From the NCBI RefSeq assembly GCF_000297395.2, contig NZ_HF570108.1, positions 5,244,636-5,308,635 on the forward strand: a DNA stretch of 64,000 bases. The letters run 5' to 3'. Positions 52,051 to 59,032 of the stretch are shown here, piece by piece (within the stretch, counting starts at the first letter, position 1; each line of letters starts with the position of its first letter). The translations under genes and the position numbers were made by a program. The notes under the pieces were generated by a model that had not been told where the DNA came from, ran no database searches, and was given only the letters and a program-made list of their open reading frames with translations. Origin of the DNA: Micromonospora lupini str. Lupac 08 (lineage in GTDB: Bacteria; Actinomycetota; Actinomycetes; Mycobacteriales; Micromonosporaceae).

Positions 52051-52440
52051 TCAGCGGTCGCCGACGTACGCCTCCAACTCCACCTCGACCAGATGCTCCG
52101 GATCCAGCAGGCCCGCCACCACCACGAGCGTCGCCACCGGCCGGACCGCACCGAAGACCACGTTGTGCGCCCGACCCACCTCGTCGGCGTGCAGCCGGTC
52201 GGTCACGTACATCCGGGTCCGGACGACGTCACCCGGCTCCACGCCCACCTCGGCGAGCGCCGCCAGCCCGATCCGCAACGCCTGGGCGGTCTGCGCGGCG
52301 GCGTCCCCGACGTGCACCACCCGGCCGTCCACAGTGGCCGTGCAGCCAGCCGTCAGGGCCAGGTCACCGGCCCGGACCACCCGGGAGTAGCCGTACTGCT
52401 GCTCCCACGCACCCCCCGAGCCCAGCCGGGTGACCGTCAC
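52051..52440 (-). CDS. RidA-family (YjgF/UK114) deaminase
   Basis: 129 residues from GTG 52440, which overlaps the hisA stop (GTGA). Motifs: SRVVRAGDLALTAGCTAT, then LAEVGVEPGDVVRTRMYVTD with the conserved Arg, and VVVAGLLDPEHLVEVELEAY with the terminal Glu. RidA hydrolyses reactive enamine/imine intermediates. Its place behind hisA suggests protection of PLP enzymes such as HisC (inference). Confidence 0.88.
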   Translation of the reverse strand: MTVTRLGSGGAWEQQYGYSRVVRAGDLALTAGCTATVDGRVVHVGDAAAQTAQALRIGLAALAEVGVEPGDVVRTRMYVTDRLHADEVGRAHNVVFGAVRPVATLVVVAGLLDPEHLVEVELEAYVGDR

Positions 52441-53162
52441 GCCTCGGCCAACGTGCGCAACGCCTCGGCCACCGTGAACGCGCCCGCGTACAGCGCCTTG
52501 CCGGCGATCACGCCCTCCACGCCCAGCGGCTCCAACGTGGCCAACGCCCGCAGGTCGTCCAGGGTGGACACCCCACCCGAGGCGATCACCGGCCGGTCGG
52601 TACGCGCGCACACCTCGCGCAGCAGCTCCAGGTTCGGCCCGCGCATCGTGCCGTCCTTGGTGATGTCGGTGACCACGTACCGCGTGGCGCCCGCCTTGTC
52701 CAGGCGCTCCAGCACCTCGTACAGGTCACCGCCGTCACGGGTCCAGCCCCGCGCGGACAGCGTCTGACCGCGTACGTCCAACCCGATGGCGACCCGGTCG
52801 CCGTACTCCCCCACCACCCGGTCGCACCACTCCGGGTTCTCCAGAGCGGCGGTGCCGATGTTCACCCGGCTCGCCCCGGTGCCCAGTGCCGCGCGCAGCG
52901 ACTCGTCGTCACGGATGCCACCGGACAACTCCACCTGTACGTCCAACTGGCGCACCACCTCGGCGAGCAGGTGCGCGTTGGTGCCCCGGCCGAACGCCGC
53001 GTCCAGGTCGACCAGGTGGATCCACTCGGCGCCGTCGCGCTGCCACGCCAGCGCCGCGTCCAGAGGCTCGCCGTAGATGCTCTCGCTTCCGACGGCGCCC
53101 TGCACGAGCCGGACGGCCCGGCCGTCGGCGACATCCACGGCGGGTAACAGGGTGAGACTCAA
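52437..53162 (-). CDS. hisA: Phosphoribosyl isomerase A (PriA: HisA and likely TrpF activity)
   Basis: 241 residues. Barrel features: LLPAVDVADGRAVRLVQGA (catalytic Asp11), VELSGGIRDDES, VVTDITKDGTMRGPNLELL (second catalytic Asp region) and VIASGGVSTLDDL. Actinobacterial HisA proteins are typically bifunctional PriA enzymes that also isomerise phosphoribosyl anthranilate. The window has trpC, trpB, trpA and trpE but no trpF, which fits that role. It is the sixth gene of the hisD operon and is followed by ridA. Confidence 0.96.
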   Translation of the reverse strand: MSLTLLPAVDVADGRAVRLVQGAVGSESIYGEPLDAALAWQRDGAEWIHLVDLDAAFGRGTNAHLLAEVVRQLDVQVELSGGIRDDESLRAALGTGASRVNIGTAALENPEWCDRVVGEYGDRVAIGLDVRGQTLSARGWTRDGGDLYEVLERLDKAGATRYVVTDITKDGTMRGPNLELLREVCARTDRPVIASGGVSTLDDLRALATLEPLGVEGVIAGKALYAGAFTVAEALRTLAEA

Positions 53163-53176
53163 CGTCTTCTCCTCGA

Positions 53177-53500
53177 TCAGGTACGACGGTCCAGAGCGAT
53201 CACCACGATCGCCGGCAGTACGAGCAGCAACAGCACGATAAGCGCGACACGCAGCGCCAGATCGTCGACGAACGTCCAGATCAGGATCAGCGCCGCCCCG
53301 GTGAGCAGCACGATAGCCGCCCGCTCACCCCGCGTGTGCCGAGCCAGCCGGCCCGTGCGGCCCCGCCGCAACTGTGGCGTCAACCGGCGGACCACCGCGC
53401 GGCGGCGCTGCCGACGCGCCACCCGGCGCTGGCGGGCCGCCCGCTCCCGCGCCAGGACCGCCTCACGTTCCGCCCGCCGACGGGCCCGCTCCCGGCTCAC
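53177..53500 (-). CDS. Small membrane protein in the his operon
   Basis: 107 residues. The first 60 are extremely Arg-rich (RRAEREAVLARERAARQRRV) and then two hydrophobic helices follow (AAIVLLTGAALILIWTF and LRVALIVLLLLVLPAIVVIA). Such a charged helix followed by membrane anchors occurs in small actinobacterial proteins of unknown function. It lies 14 nt before hisA and 39 nt after hisH in the same direction. Confidence 0.7.
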   Translation of the reverse strand: MSRERARRRAEREAVLARERAARQRRVARRQRRRAVVRRLTPQLRRGRTGRLARHTRGERAAIVLLTGAALILIWTFVDDLALRVALIVLLLLVLPAIVVIALDRRT

Positions 53501-53539
53501 CGCGACGCCCGCCCGCCGGACACCGGGCGGTGCCGGCGC

Positions 53540-54175
53540 TCAGTCACCGGCGGGCAGGGTGGCGAGCCAGTTGCGCAGCAACGCGGCACCGGTGTCGGCG
53601 GACTTCTCGGGATGGAACTGCGCCGCCGACAGCGGCCCGCGCTCCACCGCCGCCACGAAGTCGGTGTCGTGGTGGGCAGTCGTCACCACGGCCCCCGCAG
53701 CCGCCAACGCCGCCGGCTCACCCATCGCGTACGAGTGCACGAAGTAGAACCGGCTCTGCTCCGGCAACCCGGCGAACAGCACCGACCCCCGGGGCGCGCG
53801 GACCGTGTTCCAGCCCATGTGCGGCAGGCGGTGCGCGGCCAACCGGGTCACCCCGCCGGGCAGCAGGCCGAGGCCCTTCGTCACCACCCCGTGCTCCTCG
53901 CCGTGCTCGAAGAGCACCTGCATGCCCACGCAGATGCCGAGCACCGGGCGACCCGCGGCCACCCGCTCCGCGATCACCGGGCCGGCGCCGAGCGCCTCGA
54001 TGCCCGCCATGCACGCCGCGTACGCGCCCACGCCCGGCACCACCAGACCGTCCGCGGCGGCCGCCGCGGCGAGGTCGTCGGTCACCCGGACCGTCGCGCC
54101 CGCCGCCGCCAGCGCCCGCTCCGCCGAGCGCAGGTTGCCCGAGCCGTAGTCGAGCACCACCACGTCGGCGGTCAC
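53540..54175 (-). CDS. hisH: Imidazole glycerol phosphate synthase, glutaminase subunit
   Basis: 211 residues from GTG 54175, which overlaps the stop of the preceding small gene (GTGA). A class I glutamine amidotransferase: the nucleophile is in PVLGICVGMQVLFEHGEEHG and the catalytic His-Pro-Glu in QFHPEKSADTGAALLRNW. It supplies ammonia to HisF. It is in the operon hisD-hisC-hisB-small gene-hisH. Confidence 0.97.
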   Translation of the reverse strand: MTADVVVLDYGSGNLRSAERALAAAGATVRVTDDLAAAAAADGLVVPGVGAYAACMAGIEALGAGPVIAERVAAGRPVLGICVGMQVLFEHGEEHGVVTKGLGLLPGGVTRLAAHRLPHMGWNTVRAPRGSVLFAGLPEQSRFYFVHSYAMGEPAALAAAGAVVTTAHHDTDFVAAVERGPLSAAQFHPEKSADTGAALLRNWLATLPAGD

Positions 54176-54345
54176 GACCCCGACTCCGGAATCAGCCGGA
54201 GCACCCCGGCGGCCGTGGCGAGCAGCGCGAGCAGCGCCGTGATCAGCACGGCGCCCCTCGGCGCGCCCTGCCGGTGCAGCGACCACGCGCCACCCACCAG
54301 CACCCCGGCCAGGATCAGCAGCAACGTCGGCAACGCGGCACCCAT
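54172..54345 (-). CDS. 57-residue two-helix membrane protein in the his operon
   Basis: A short gene of 57 residues. ATG 54345 overlaps the hisB stop by one base (TAATG) and its stop overlaps the hisH start (GTGA), so it is coupled on both sides. Two hydrophobic helices (ALPTLLLILAGVLVGGAW and GAVLITALLALLATAAGVL) are joined by a basic loop LHRQGAPR. The tight two-sided overlap is strong evidence for a real gene. Function unknown. Confidence 0.78.
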   Translation of the reverse strand: MGAALPTLLLILAGVLVGGAWSLHRQGAPRGAVLITALLALLATAAGVLRLIPESGS

Positions 54346-54956
54346 TAGAGCGCCCCCTTCGTGCTCGGGATCGCGCCCGCCGCCCGGGGGTCGATCGCGG
54401 TCGCCTCGCGCAGCGCCCGGGACACCGCCTTGAACTGGGCCTCCACCACGTGGTGCGCGTCCGGGTGTCCACCCGGGCGGGCCGCCCGCAGCACGTCGAC
54501 GTGCAGGGTGATCCGGGCCGCCTGGCCGAACGACTCCCAGATGTGCCGGGTCATGCTCGTCGGATAGACCGGCCCGATGTACGGCGCCAGCACCGGCTCG
54601 TCGTGCACCACGTACGGCCGGCCGGACAGGTCCACCGCGGCCCGGACCAGCACCTCGTCCATCGGGACGGTCGCCGAACCGTACCGTCGGATGCCGGCCT
54701 TGTCGCCCAGCGCCTCGTCGAACGCGGCGCCCAGCGCGAGCGCCGTGTCCTCCATCGTGTGGTGCGCGTCGATCTCCAGGTCACCCACGGTGCGCACGGT
54801 CAGGTCGTAGCCGCCGTGGCGGGCGATCTGGTTGAGCATGTGGTCGTAGAAGCCCACACCGGTGCTGATCTCGGCGGCGCCGGTGCCGTCGAGGTCGATC
54901 TCGACGAGGACCTTGGTCTCCTTGGTGATCCGCTCCACCCGGGCGGTCCGGCTCAT
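54345..54956 (-). CDS. hisB: Imidazoleglycerol-phosphate dehydratase
   Basis: 203 residues, the monofunctional form without a phosphatase domain. The metal-binding motif DLEIDAHHTMEDTALALG is near residue 66 and the second HxxxE set HPDAHHVVEAQFKAVSRAL is near 165. It removes water from imidazole glycerol phosphate. The ATG overlaps the hisC stop (ATGA). C-terminus SRALREAT...STKGAL is usual. Confidence 0.97.
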   Translation of the reverse strand: MSRTARVERITKETKVLVEIDLDGTGAAEISTGVGFYDHMLNQIARHGGYDLTVRTVGDLEIDAHHTMEDTALALGAAFDEALGDKAGIRRYGSATVPMDEVLVRAAVDLSGRPYVVHDEPVLAPYIGPVYPTSMTRHIWESFGQAARITLHVDVLRAARPGGHPDAHHVVEAQFKAVSRALREATAIDPRAAGAIPSTKGAL

Positions 54957-56026
54957 GACAGTGTCTCCATCGCAGAAAGGAAGGCGTCGGTCTCGGCGGG
55001 CGTGCCGGCGGTCACCCGCAGCCAGCCGGGCAGGCCGACGTCGCGGACCAGCACCCCCTGCGCCAGCAGGGCCCGCCAGGCGGTGGCCTGGTCGCCGCCG
55101 GTCTCGAACAGCACGAAGTTGGCGTCGCTGTCGGCCACCCGCAGGCCGCGACCGCGCAGCGTCGCGACGATCCGGTCCCGCTGGGCCATGATCGCGCTCA
55201 CCGTACCCAGCAGGGCGTCGCGGTGGGCGAGCGCCGCGCGGGCGGCGGCCTGGGTCAGCGCGGACAGGTGGTACGGCAGACGGACCAGCTGCACCGCCCG
55301 CACCACCGCCGGGTCGGCGGCCAGGTAGCCCAGCCGGCCACCGGCGAAGCCGAACGCCTTGCTCATCGTGCGGGTGACCACGAGCCGCGGGTGGCCGGGG
55401 AGCACCGCGAGGGCGCTCACCGTGCCCGGTCGGGCGAACTCGGCGTACGCCTCGTCGACGACCACCATGCCGGGCGCGACGTCGAGCACCGCGGCGACCA
55501 CCGCCGGGTCCAGTGCCGTGCCGGTGGGGTTGTTCGGCGAGCAGAGGAAGACCACGTCGGGCCGGTGCTCGCGGACCTGCGCCACCGCCTCGTCGGCGGT
55601 CAACCCGAAGTCGACGCCGCGCTGGGCGGGCACCCACCGGGTGCCGGTGCCCAGGGCCAGCAGCGGGTGCATCGAGTACGCCGGCACGAAACCCAACGCG
55701 GTGCGCCCCGGCCCACCGAACGCCTGCAGCAGCTGCTGCTGGATCTCGTTGGAGCCGTTGGCCGCCCACACGTGCTCGACGGTCAGGCCGTGCCCGAGAT
55801 ATTCGGCCAGGTCGGCGCGCAGCGCCACCGCGTCCCGGTCCGGATAGCGGTTCAGGTCGCGCAGCTCGGCCGCGAGCGCCTTGCCGATCGCGTCGACGAC
55901 CGGCTCCGGCACCGGGTAGGAGTTCTCGTTGGTGTTGAGCCGCACCGCCACGTCGAGCTGCGGCGCCCCGTACGGCGACAGCCCGCGCAGGTCGTCGCGG
56001 ATCGGCAGATCGTCGAGCGAGGTCAC
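54953..56026 (-). CDS. hisC: Histidinol-phosphate aminotransferase
   Basis: 357 residues from GTG 56026, overlapping the hisD stop (GTGA). Fold-type I PLP enzyme: VRLNTNENSYPVPEPV at the start, VFLCSPNNPTGTAL near 157, VVDEAYAEFA, and the PLP lysine in TRTMSKAFGFAGGRLGY near 230. It converts imidazole acetol phosphate to histidinol phosphate with glutamate, which gltBD in this window can supply. Confidence 0.97.
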   Translation of the reverse strand: MTSLDDLPIRDDLRGLSPYGAPQLDVAVRLNTNENSYPVPEPVVDAIGKALAAELRDLNRYPDRDAVALRADLAEYLGHGLTVEHVWAANGSNEIQQQLLQAFGGPGRTALGFVPAYSMHPLLALGTGTRWVPAQRGVDFGLTADEAVAQVREHRPDVVFLCSPNNPTGTALDPAVVAAVLDVAPGMVVVDEAYAEFARPGTVSALAVLPGHPRLVVTRTMSKAFGFAGGRLGYLAADPAVVRAVQLVRLPYHLSALTQAAARAALAHRDALLGTVSAIMAQRDRIVATLRGRGLRVADSDANFVLFETGGDQATAWRALLAQGVLVRDVGLPGWLRVTAGTPAETDAFLSAMETLS

Positions 56027-57345
56027 GCCAGCCCTCCCGGGAAGCGGGCCTGCACGGCCTGGCCGTGCGCCGGCAGGTCCTCCACGTTCGCAAGGGTGAC
56101 CACGTGTGGGGCCACCTCGCGCAGCGCCGCCTCGGTGTACTCGATCAGGTGCACGCCGCGCAGGAACGACTGCACCGACAGCCCGGACGAGTGTCGGGCG
56201 CAGCCGCCGGTGGGCAGCACGTGGTTGGAGCCCGCGCAGTAGTCGCCGAGCGACACCGGCGACCACGCGCCCACGAAGATCGCTCCGGCGTTGCGCACCC
56301 GCAGCGCCCACTCCCGGGCGTCGACCGTCTGGATCTCCAGGTGCTCGGCCGCGTACGCGTCGACCACCCGCAGCCCCGCCTCGAGGTCGTCGACCAGGAC
56401 CACGCCGCTCTGCTCGCCGGTCAGCGCCGTGGTCACCCGCTCGGCGTGCTTGGTGGCCGGCACCTGCCGGGCCAACTCCCGCTCGACCGCCTCGACGAGG
56501 GCCGTCGACGGGGTGACAAGCACGCTCGCCGCGAGCGGGTCGTGCTCGGCCTGACTGATCAGGTCGGCGGCGACGTGCGCCGGGTCGGCGCTGTCGTCGG
56601 CCAGGATCGCGATCTCGGTCGGGCCGGCCTCGGCGTCGATGCCGACGACACCGCGCAGCAGCCGCTTGGCGGCGGTCACCCAGATGTTGCCCGGGCCGGT
56701 GACCAGGTCGACGGGCTCGCACCGCAGCGCGCCCGACGGGTCCACCGCCGCCCCGTACGCCAGCATCGCCACCGCCTGGGCGCCGCCCACGGCGTACACC
56801 TCGTCGACGCCGAGCAGGGCGCACGCGGCGAGCACGCGGGGATCGGGCAGGCCGCCGTTGTCCTTCTGCGGCGGGCTGACCACCACCAGCGAGCGCACCC
56901 CGGCCGCCTGGGCCGGCACCACGTTCATCACCACAGTCGACGGGTACATGGCCAGGCCGCCGGGGACGTAGAGGCCGACCCGGTCGACGGGCAGCCACCG
57001 CTCGGTGACGGTGCCGCCGGGCACCACCCGGGTCGTGTGGTCGGTGCGCCGCTGGTCGTCGTGCACCCGGCGGGCGCGGGCGATCGACTCCAGCAGCGCG
57101 GCGCGCACGGCCGGGTCGAGCACACCCTCGGCCTCGGCGATCGCCTCCACCGGCACCCGCAGCACCTCCGGTGAGATGCCGTCGAACCGTTCACTGGCCT
57201 CCCGGATCGCCGGGTACCCATGCTCCCGGACCGCCTCGACGAGCGGCTTGATCCGCTCGACGGCCACCGACACGTCGAGCTGGGCACGGGGCAGCAGGCG
57301 GCGCGGGTCACCGAGACCGTCGCGCAGGTCGATCCGATTCAGCAC
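56023..57345 (-). CDS. hisD: Histidinol dehydrogenase
   Basis: 440 residues from GTG 57345, with a -10 box 7 nt upstream. Family motifs: VPGGTVTERWLPVDRVGLYV, DEVYAVGGAQAVAMLAYG, VDLVTGPGNIWVTAAKRLL, DAEAGPTEIAILAD and GDYCAGSNHVLPT. The zinc and catalytic His/Glu residues lie in these segments. It oxidises histidinol to histidine in two NAD-dependent steps. It is the first gene of the his operon, which runs to 52051. Confidence 0.97.
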   Translation of the reverse strand: MLNRIDLRDGLGDPRRLLPRAQLDVSVAVERIKPLVEAVREHGYPAIREASERFDGISPEVLRVPVEAIAEAEGVLDPAVRAALLESIARARRVHDDQRRTDHTTRVVPGGTVTERWLPVDRVGLYVPGGLAMYPSTVVMNVVPAQAAGVRSLVVVSPPQKDNGGLPDPRVLAACALLGVDEVYAVGGAQAVAMLAYGAAVDPSGALRCEPVDLVTGPGNIWVTAAKRLLRGVVGIDAEAGPTEIAILADDSADPAHVAADLISQAEHDPLAASVLVTPSTALVEAVERELARQVPATKHAERVTTALTGEQSGVVLVDDLEAGLRVVDAYAAEHLEIQTVDAREWALRVRNAGAIFVGAWSPVSLGDYCAGSNHVLPTGGCARHSSGLSVQSFLRGVHLIEYTEAALREVAPHVVTLANVEDLPAHGQAVQARFPGGLA

Positions 57346-57358
57346 CCTTGCGAGTCTA
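57346..57358 (-). promoter_or_regulatory. -10 box of a probable leaderless his-operon promoter
   Basis: Minus-strand TAGACT (57358-57353) ends 7 nt before GTG 57345 of hisD; no ribosome site is seen. It is the most likely promoter of the his operon. Confidence 0.5.
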
Positions 57359-57438
57359 GGCGGCCCGCCCGGAGCCCACCCCAGCCGCCCGCTCGGCGGG
57401 ACGGTGAGCCGGGCCACGCCGTCGCGGGCGCGATTGGT

Positions 57439-57451
57439 TAGGCTCGACCAT
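57439..57451 (+). promoter_or_regulatory. -10 box of a probable leaderless promoter (LON-N gene)
   Basis: TAGGCT (57439-57444) ends 7 nt before GTG 57452. It is divergent from the hisD promoter box. Confidence 0.45.
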
Positions 57452-58156
57452 GTGACCGCACGGCTGCCGGTGTTCCCGCTCGCAACGGTGCTCTTTCCCG
57501 GGTTGGTGCTGCCGCTGCACATCTTCGAGGAGCGCTACCGGGCCCTGGTCCGGCACCTGGTCGACCTGCCCGAGGGCGCGTCCCGCGAGTTCGGGGTGGT
57601 GGCCATCCAGGCCGGCTGGGAGGTCGCGCCCGCCGGGCCCGGCGGGCGCGCGAGCACCGGCGTCGGTGACGTCACCCTGCACGAGGTGGGCTGCACCGCC
57701 GAGCTGCGCCAGGTCACCGAGCTGGCCGACGGCGGCTTCGACATCGTCACTGTCGGCCGGCGCCGGTTCCGGATCGCCGACGTCGACGAGAGCACCGAGC
57801 CCTACCTGACCGCCGAGGTCGAGTGGCTGCCCGAGGCTGCCGGGTCGGACGAGGTTGCCGACCTGCTGGCCGCTCGCGTGATCGCGGTGTTCCGGCAGTA
57901 CCTCGGGTTGATCCGCTCCGACCCGGAGGAGATCTCCGAGCAGCTTCCGGAGGACCCGACGGTGCTGTCCCACCTGGTCGCGGCCACCGCCGCGCTGACG
58001 GTGGACGACCGGCAGCGGCTGCTGGCGATCGACGACACCGCCGCCCGGCTCCGCGCCGAGCTGCGGCTGCTCAACCGCGAGGCGGCTCTGCTGCGCCAGG
58101 TGCGGGCGGTTCCGGTGCCGCTGTCGGAGCTGGCGTCCCCGCCGACACCCAACTGA
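57452..58156 (+). CDS. LON N-terminal substrate-binding domain protein
   Basis: 234 residues from GTG 57452. The start LPVFPLATVLFPGLVLPLHI followed by FEERYRALV is the classic LON_substr_bdg opening. There is no AAA or protease domain, so it is a stand-alone LON-N protein. Such proteins may bind unfolded or degradation-bound proteins; the function is not established. It is divergent from hisD and its 3' end overlaps the convergent membrane protein gene by 86 nt. Confidence 0.88.
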   Translation: MTARLPVFPLATVLFPGLVLPLHIFEERYRALVRHLVDLPEGASREFGVVAIQAGWEVAPAGPGGRASTGVGDVTLHEVGCTAELRQVTELADGGFDIVTVGRRRFRIADVDESTEPYLTAEVEWLPEAAGSDEVADLLAARVIAVFRQYLGLIRSDPEEISEQLPEDPTVLSHLVAATAALTVDDRQRLLAIDDTAARLRAELRLLNREAALLRQVRAVPVPLSELASPPTPN

Positions 58157-58976
58157 ACGCCGCCGGGTCCGGCTCCGGCTCCGGCCGCAGGCCCGGCCAC
58201 CGGGACCAGCCGGCCAGCAGGGTGTACGTGACCGCGGCGCCGAACGCCGGCAGCAGCAGGTTGCCGTGCGGCACCGGCAGCACGCCGAGCAGCCAGTCGA
58301 CGCCACCGGCGCGCAGGTCGGCGGGTTTGGTGAACGCCTGACCGGCCGGGGCGCTGTCCAGCAGCCGGTCGAAGGTCGCCAGCCCGACCCGACGCCCCAC
58401 CTGCCAGGCCACCGGCGCGGCGGCCAGCGTGCCGAGCACCGCGGCGAGCAGCCCGACCGGGCCGCGTCGGCGGCGCAGCAGGAACCACAGGGCCAGCGCC
58501 GCGAGCACGCCGAAGGCCAGCCCGAGCAGGCTGAACCAGCCGTCCGCGGCGATCGGCTGCTCCGGCTGGGGCTCGGCGTAGATGGCCCCCTCGGCGGTCT
58601 TGAGCACCGGGGTGTCCGGCGCGAGCACGGCCCAGAGCAGCCCGAGCGGCGCGCCCAGCACGGCCAGGGCGAGCACGGCCCCGAGCACCGTCGCCACCGT
58701 CCGCAGCGGCCGGCGCGGCTCGTCGGGGGCCAGCTCCGCCTCGCCGGGGTACGCCGTCGCGGCAGAATATTCGCCGGGGTACGCCGTCGCGGCAGGACCC
58801 TCGCCCGGGTACCCCGTCGCGGCGGGATACTCGCCGGGGCCGAACCCGGTCGGCGGCGCGGCTGGTGGCGGCACGGCCGACGCGCTCTCCGCCGGTGCCG
58901 CACCCGAGGATGGGGGTGGGGCGGGCCGGTCGGCGTCGTCGACGTGCCGCTCAGGGTCGGGGTTGTCCGGGCTCAC
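58071..58976 (-). CDS. Proline-rich membrane protein with decapeptide repeats
   Basis: 301 residues. Residues 1-85 are a hydrophilic Pro/Ala/Asp tail with three copies of PGEYPAATAY (residues 47-76). About three to four hydrophobic helices follow (VATVLGAVLALAVLGAPLGL, WFSLLGLAFGVLAALALWFL, VGLLAAVLGTLAAAPVAW), then a Pro/Glu tail. The layout resembles DUF2567-type actinobacterial membrane proteins. Its 3' end is antisense to the LON-N gene for 86 nt. Function unknown. Confidence 0.75.
   Translation of the reverse strand: MSPDNPDPERHVDDADRPAPPPSSGAAPAESASAVPPPAAPPTGFGPGEYPAATGYPGEGPAATAYPGEYSAATAYPGEAELAPDEPRRPLRTVATVLGAVLALAVLGAPLGLLWAVLAPDTPVLKTAEGAIYAEPQPEQPIAADGWFSLLGLAFGVLAALALWFLLRRRRGPVGLLAAVLGTLAAAPVAWQVGRRVGLATFDRLLDSAPAGQAFTKPADLRAGGVDWLLGVLPVPHGNLLLPAFGAAVTYTLLAGWSRWPGLRPEPEPDPAAFSWVSAGTPAPTAAPEPPAPGAAEPPRG
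58737..58838 (-). repeat. 30-bp tandem repeat, about 3.3 copies
   Basis: Three 30-bp units plus a partial one encode PGEYPAATGY, PGEGPAATAY, PGEYSAATAY and PGEA in the cytoplasmic tail of the membrane protein. In the DNA the shared core is TCGCCGGGGTACGCCGTCGC on the plus strand. Confidence 0.8.
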
Positions 58977-59032
58977 CCGATGATCCTCTCAGGCCCCGCG
59001 ACGGGCCGGGGTGCCGGTGGCGGCGAACCAGC

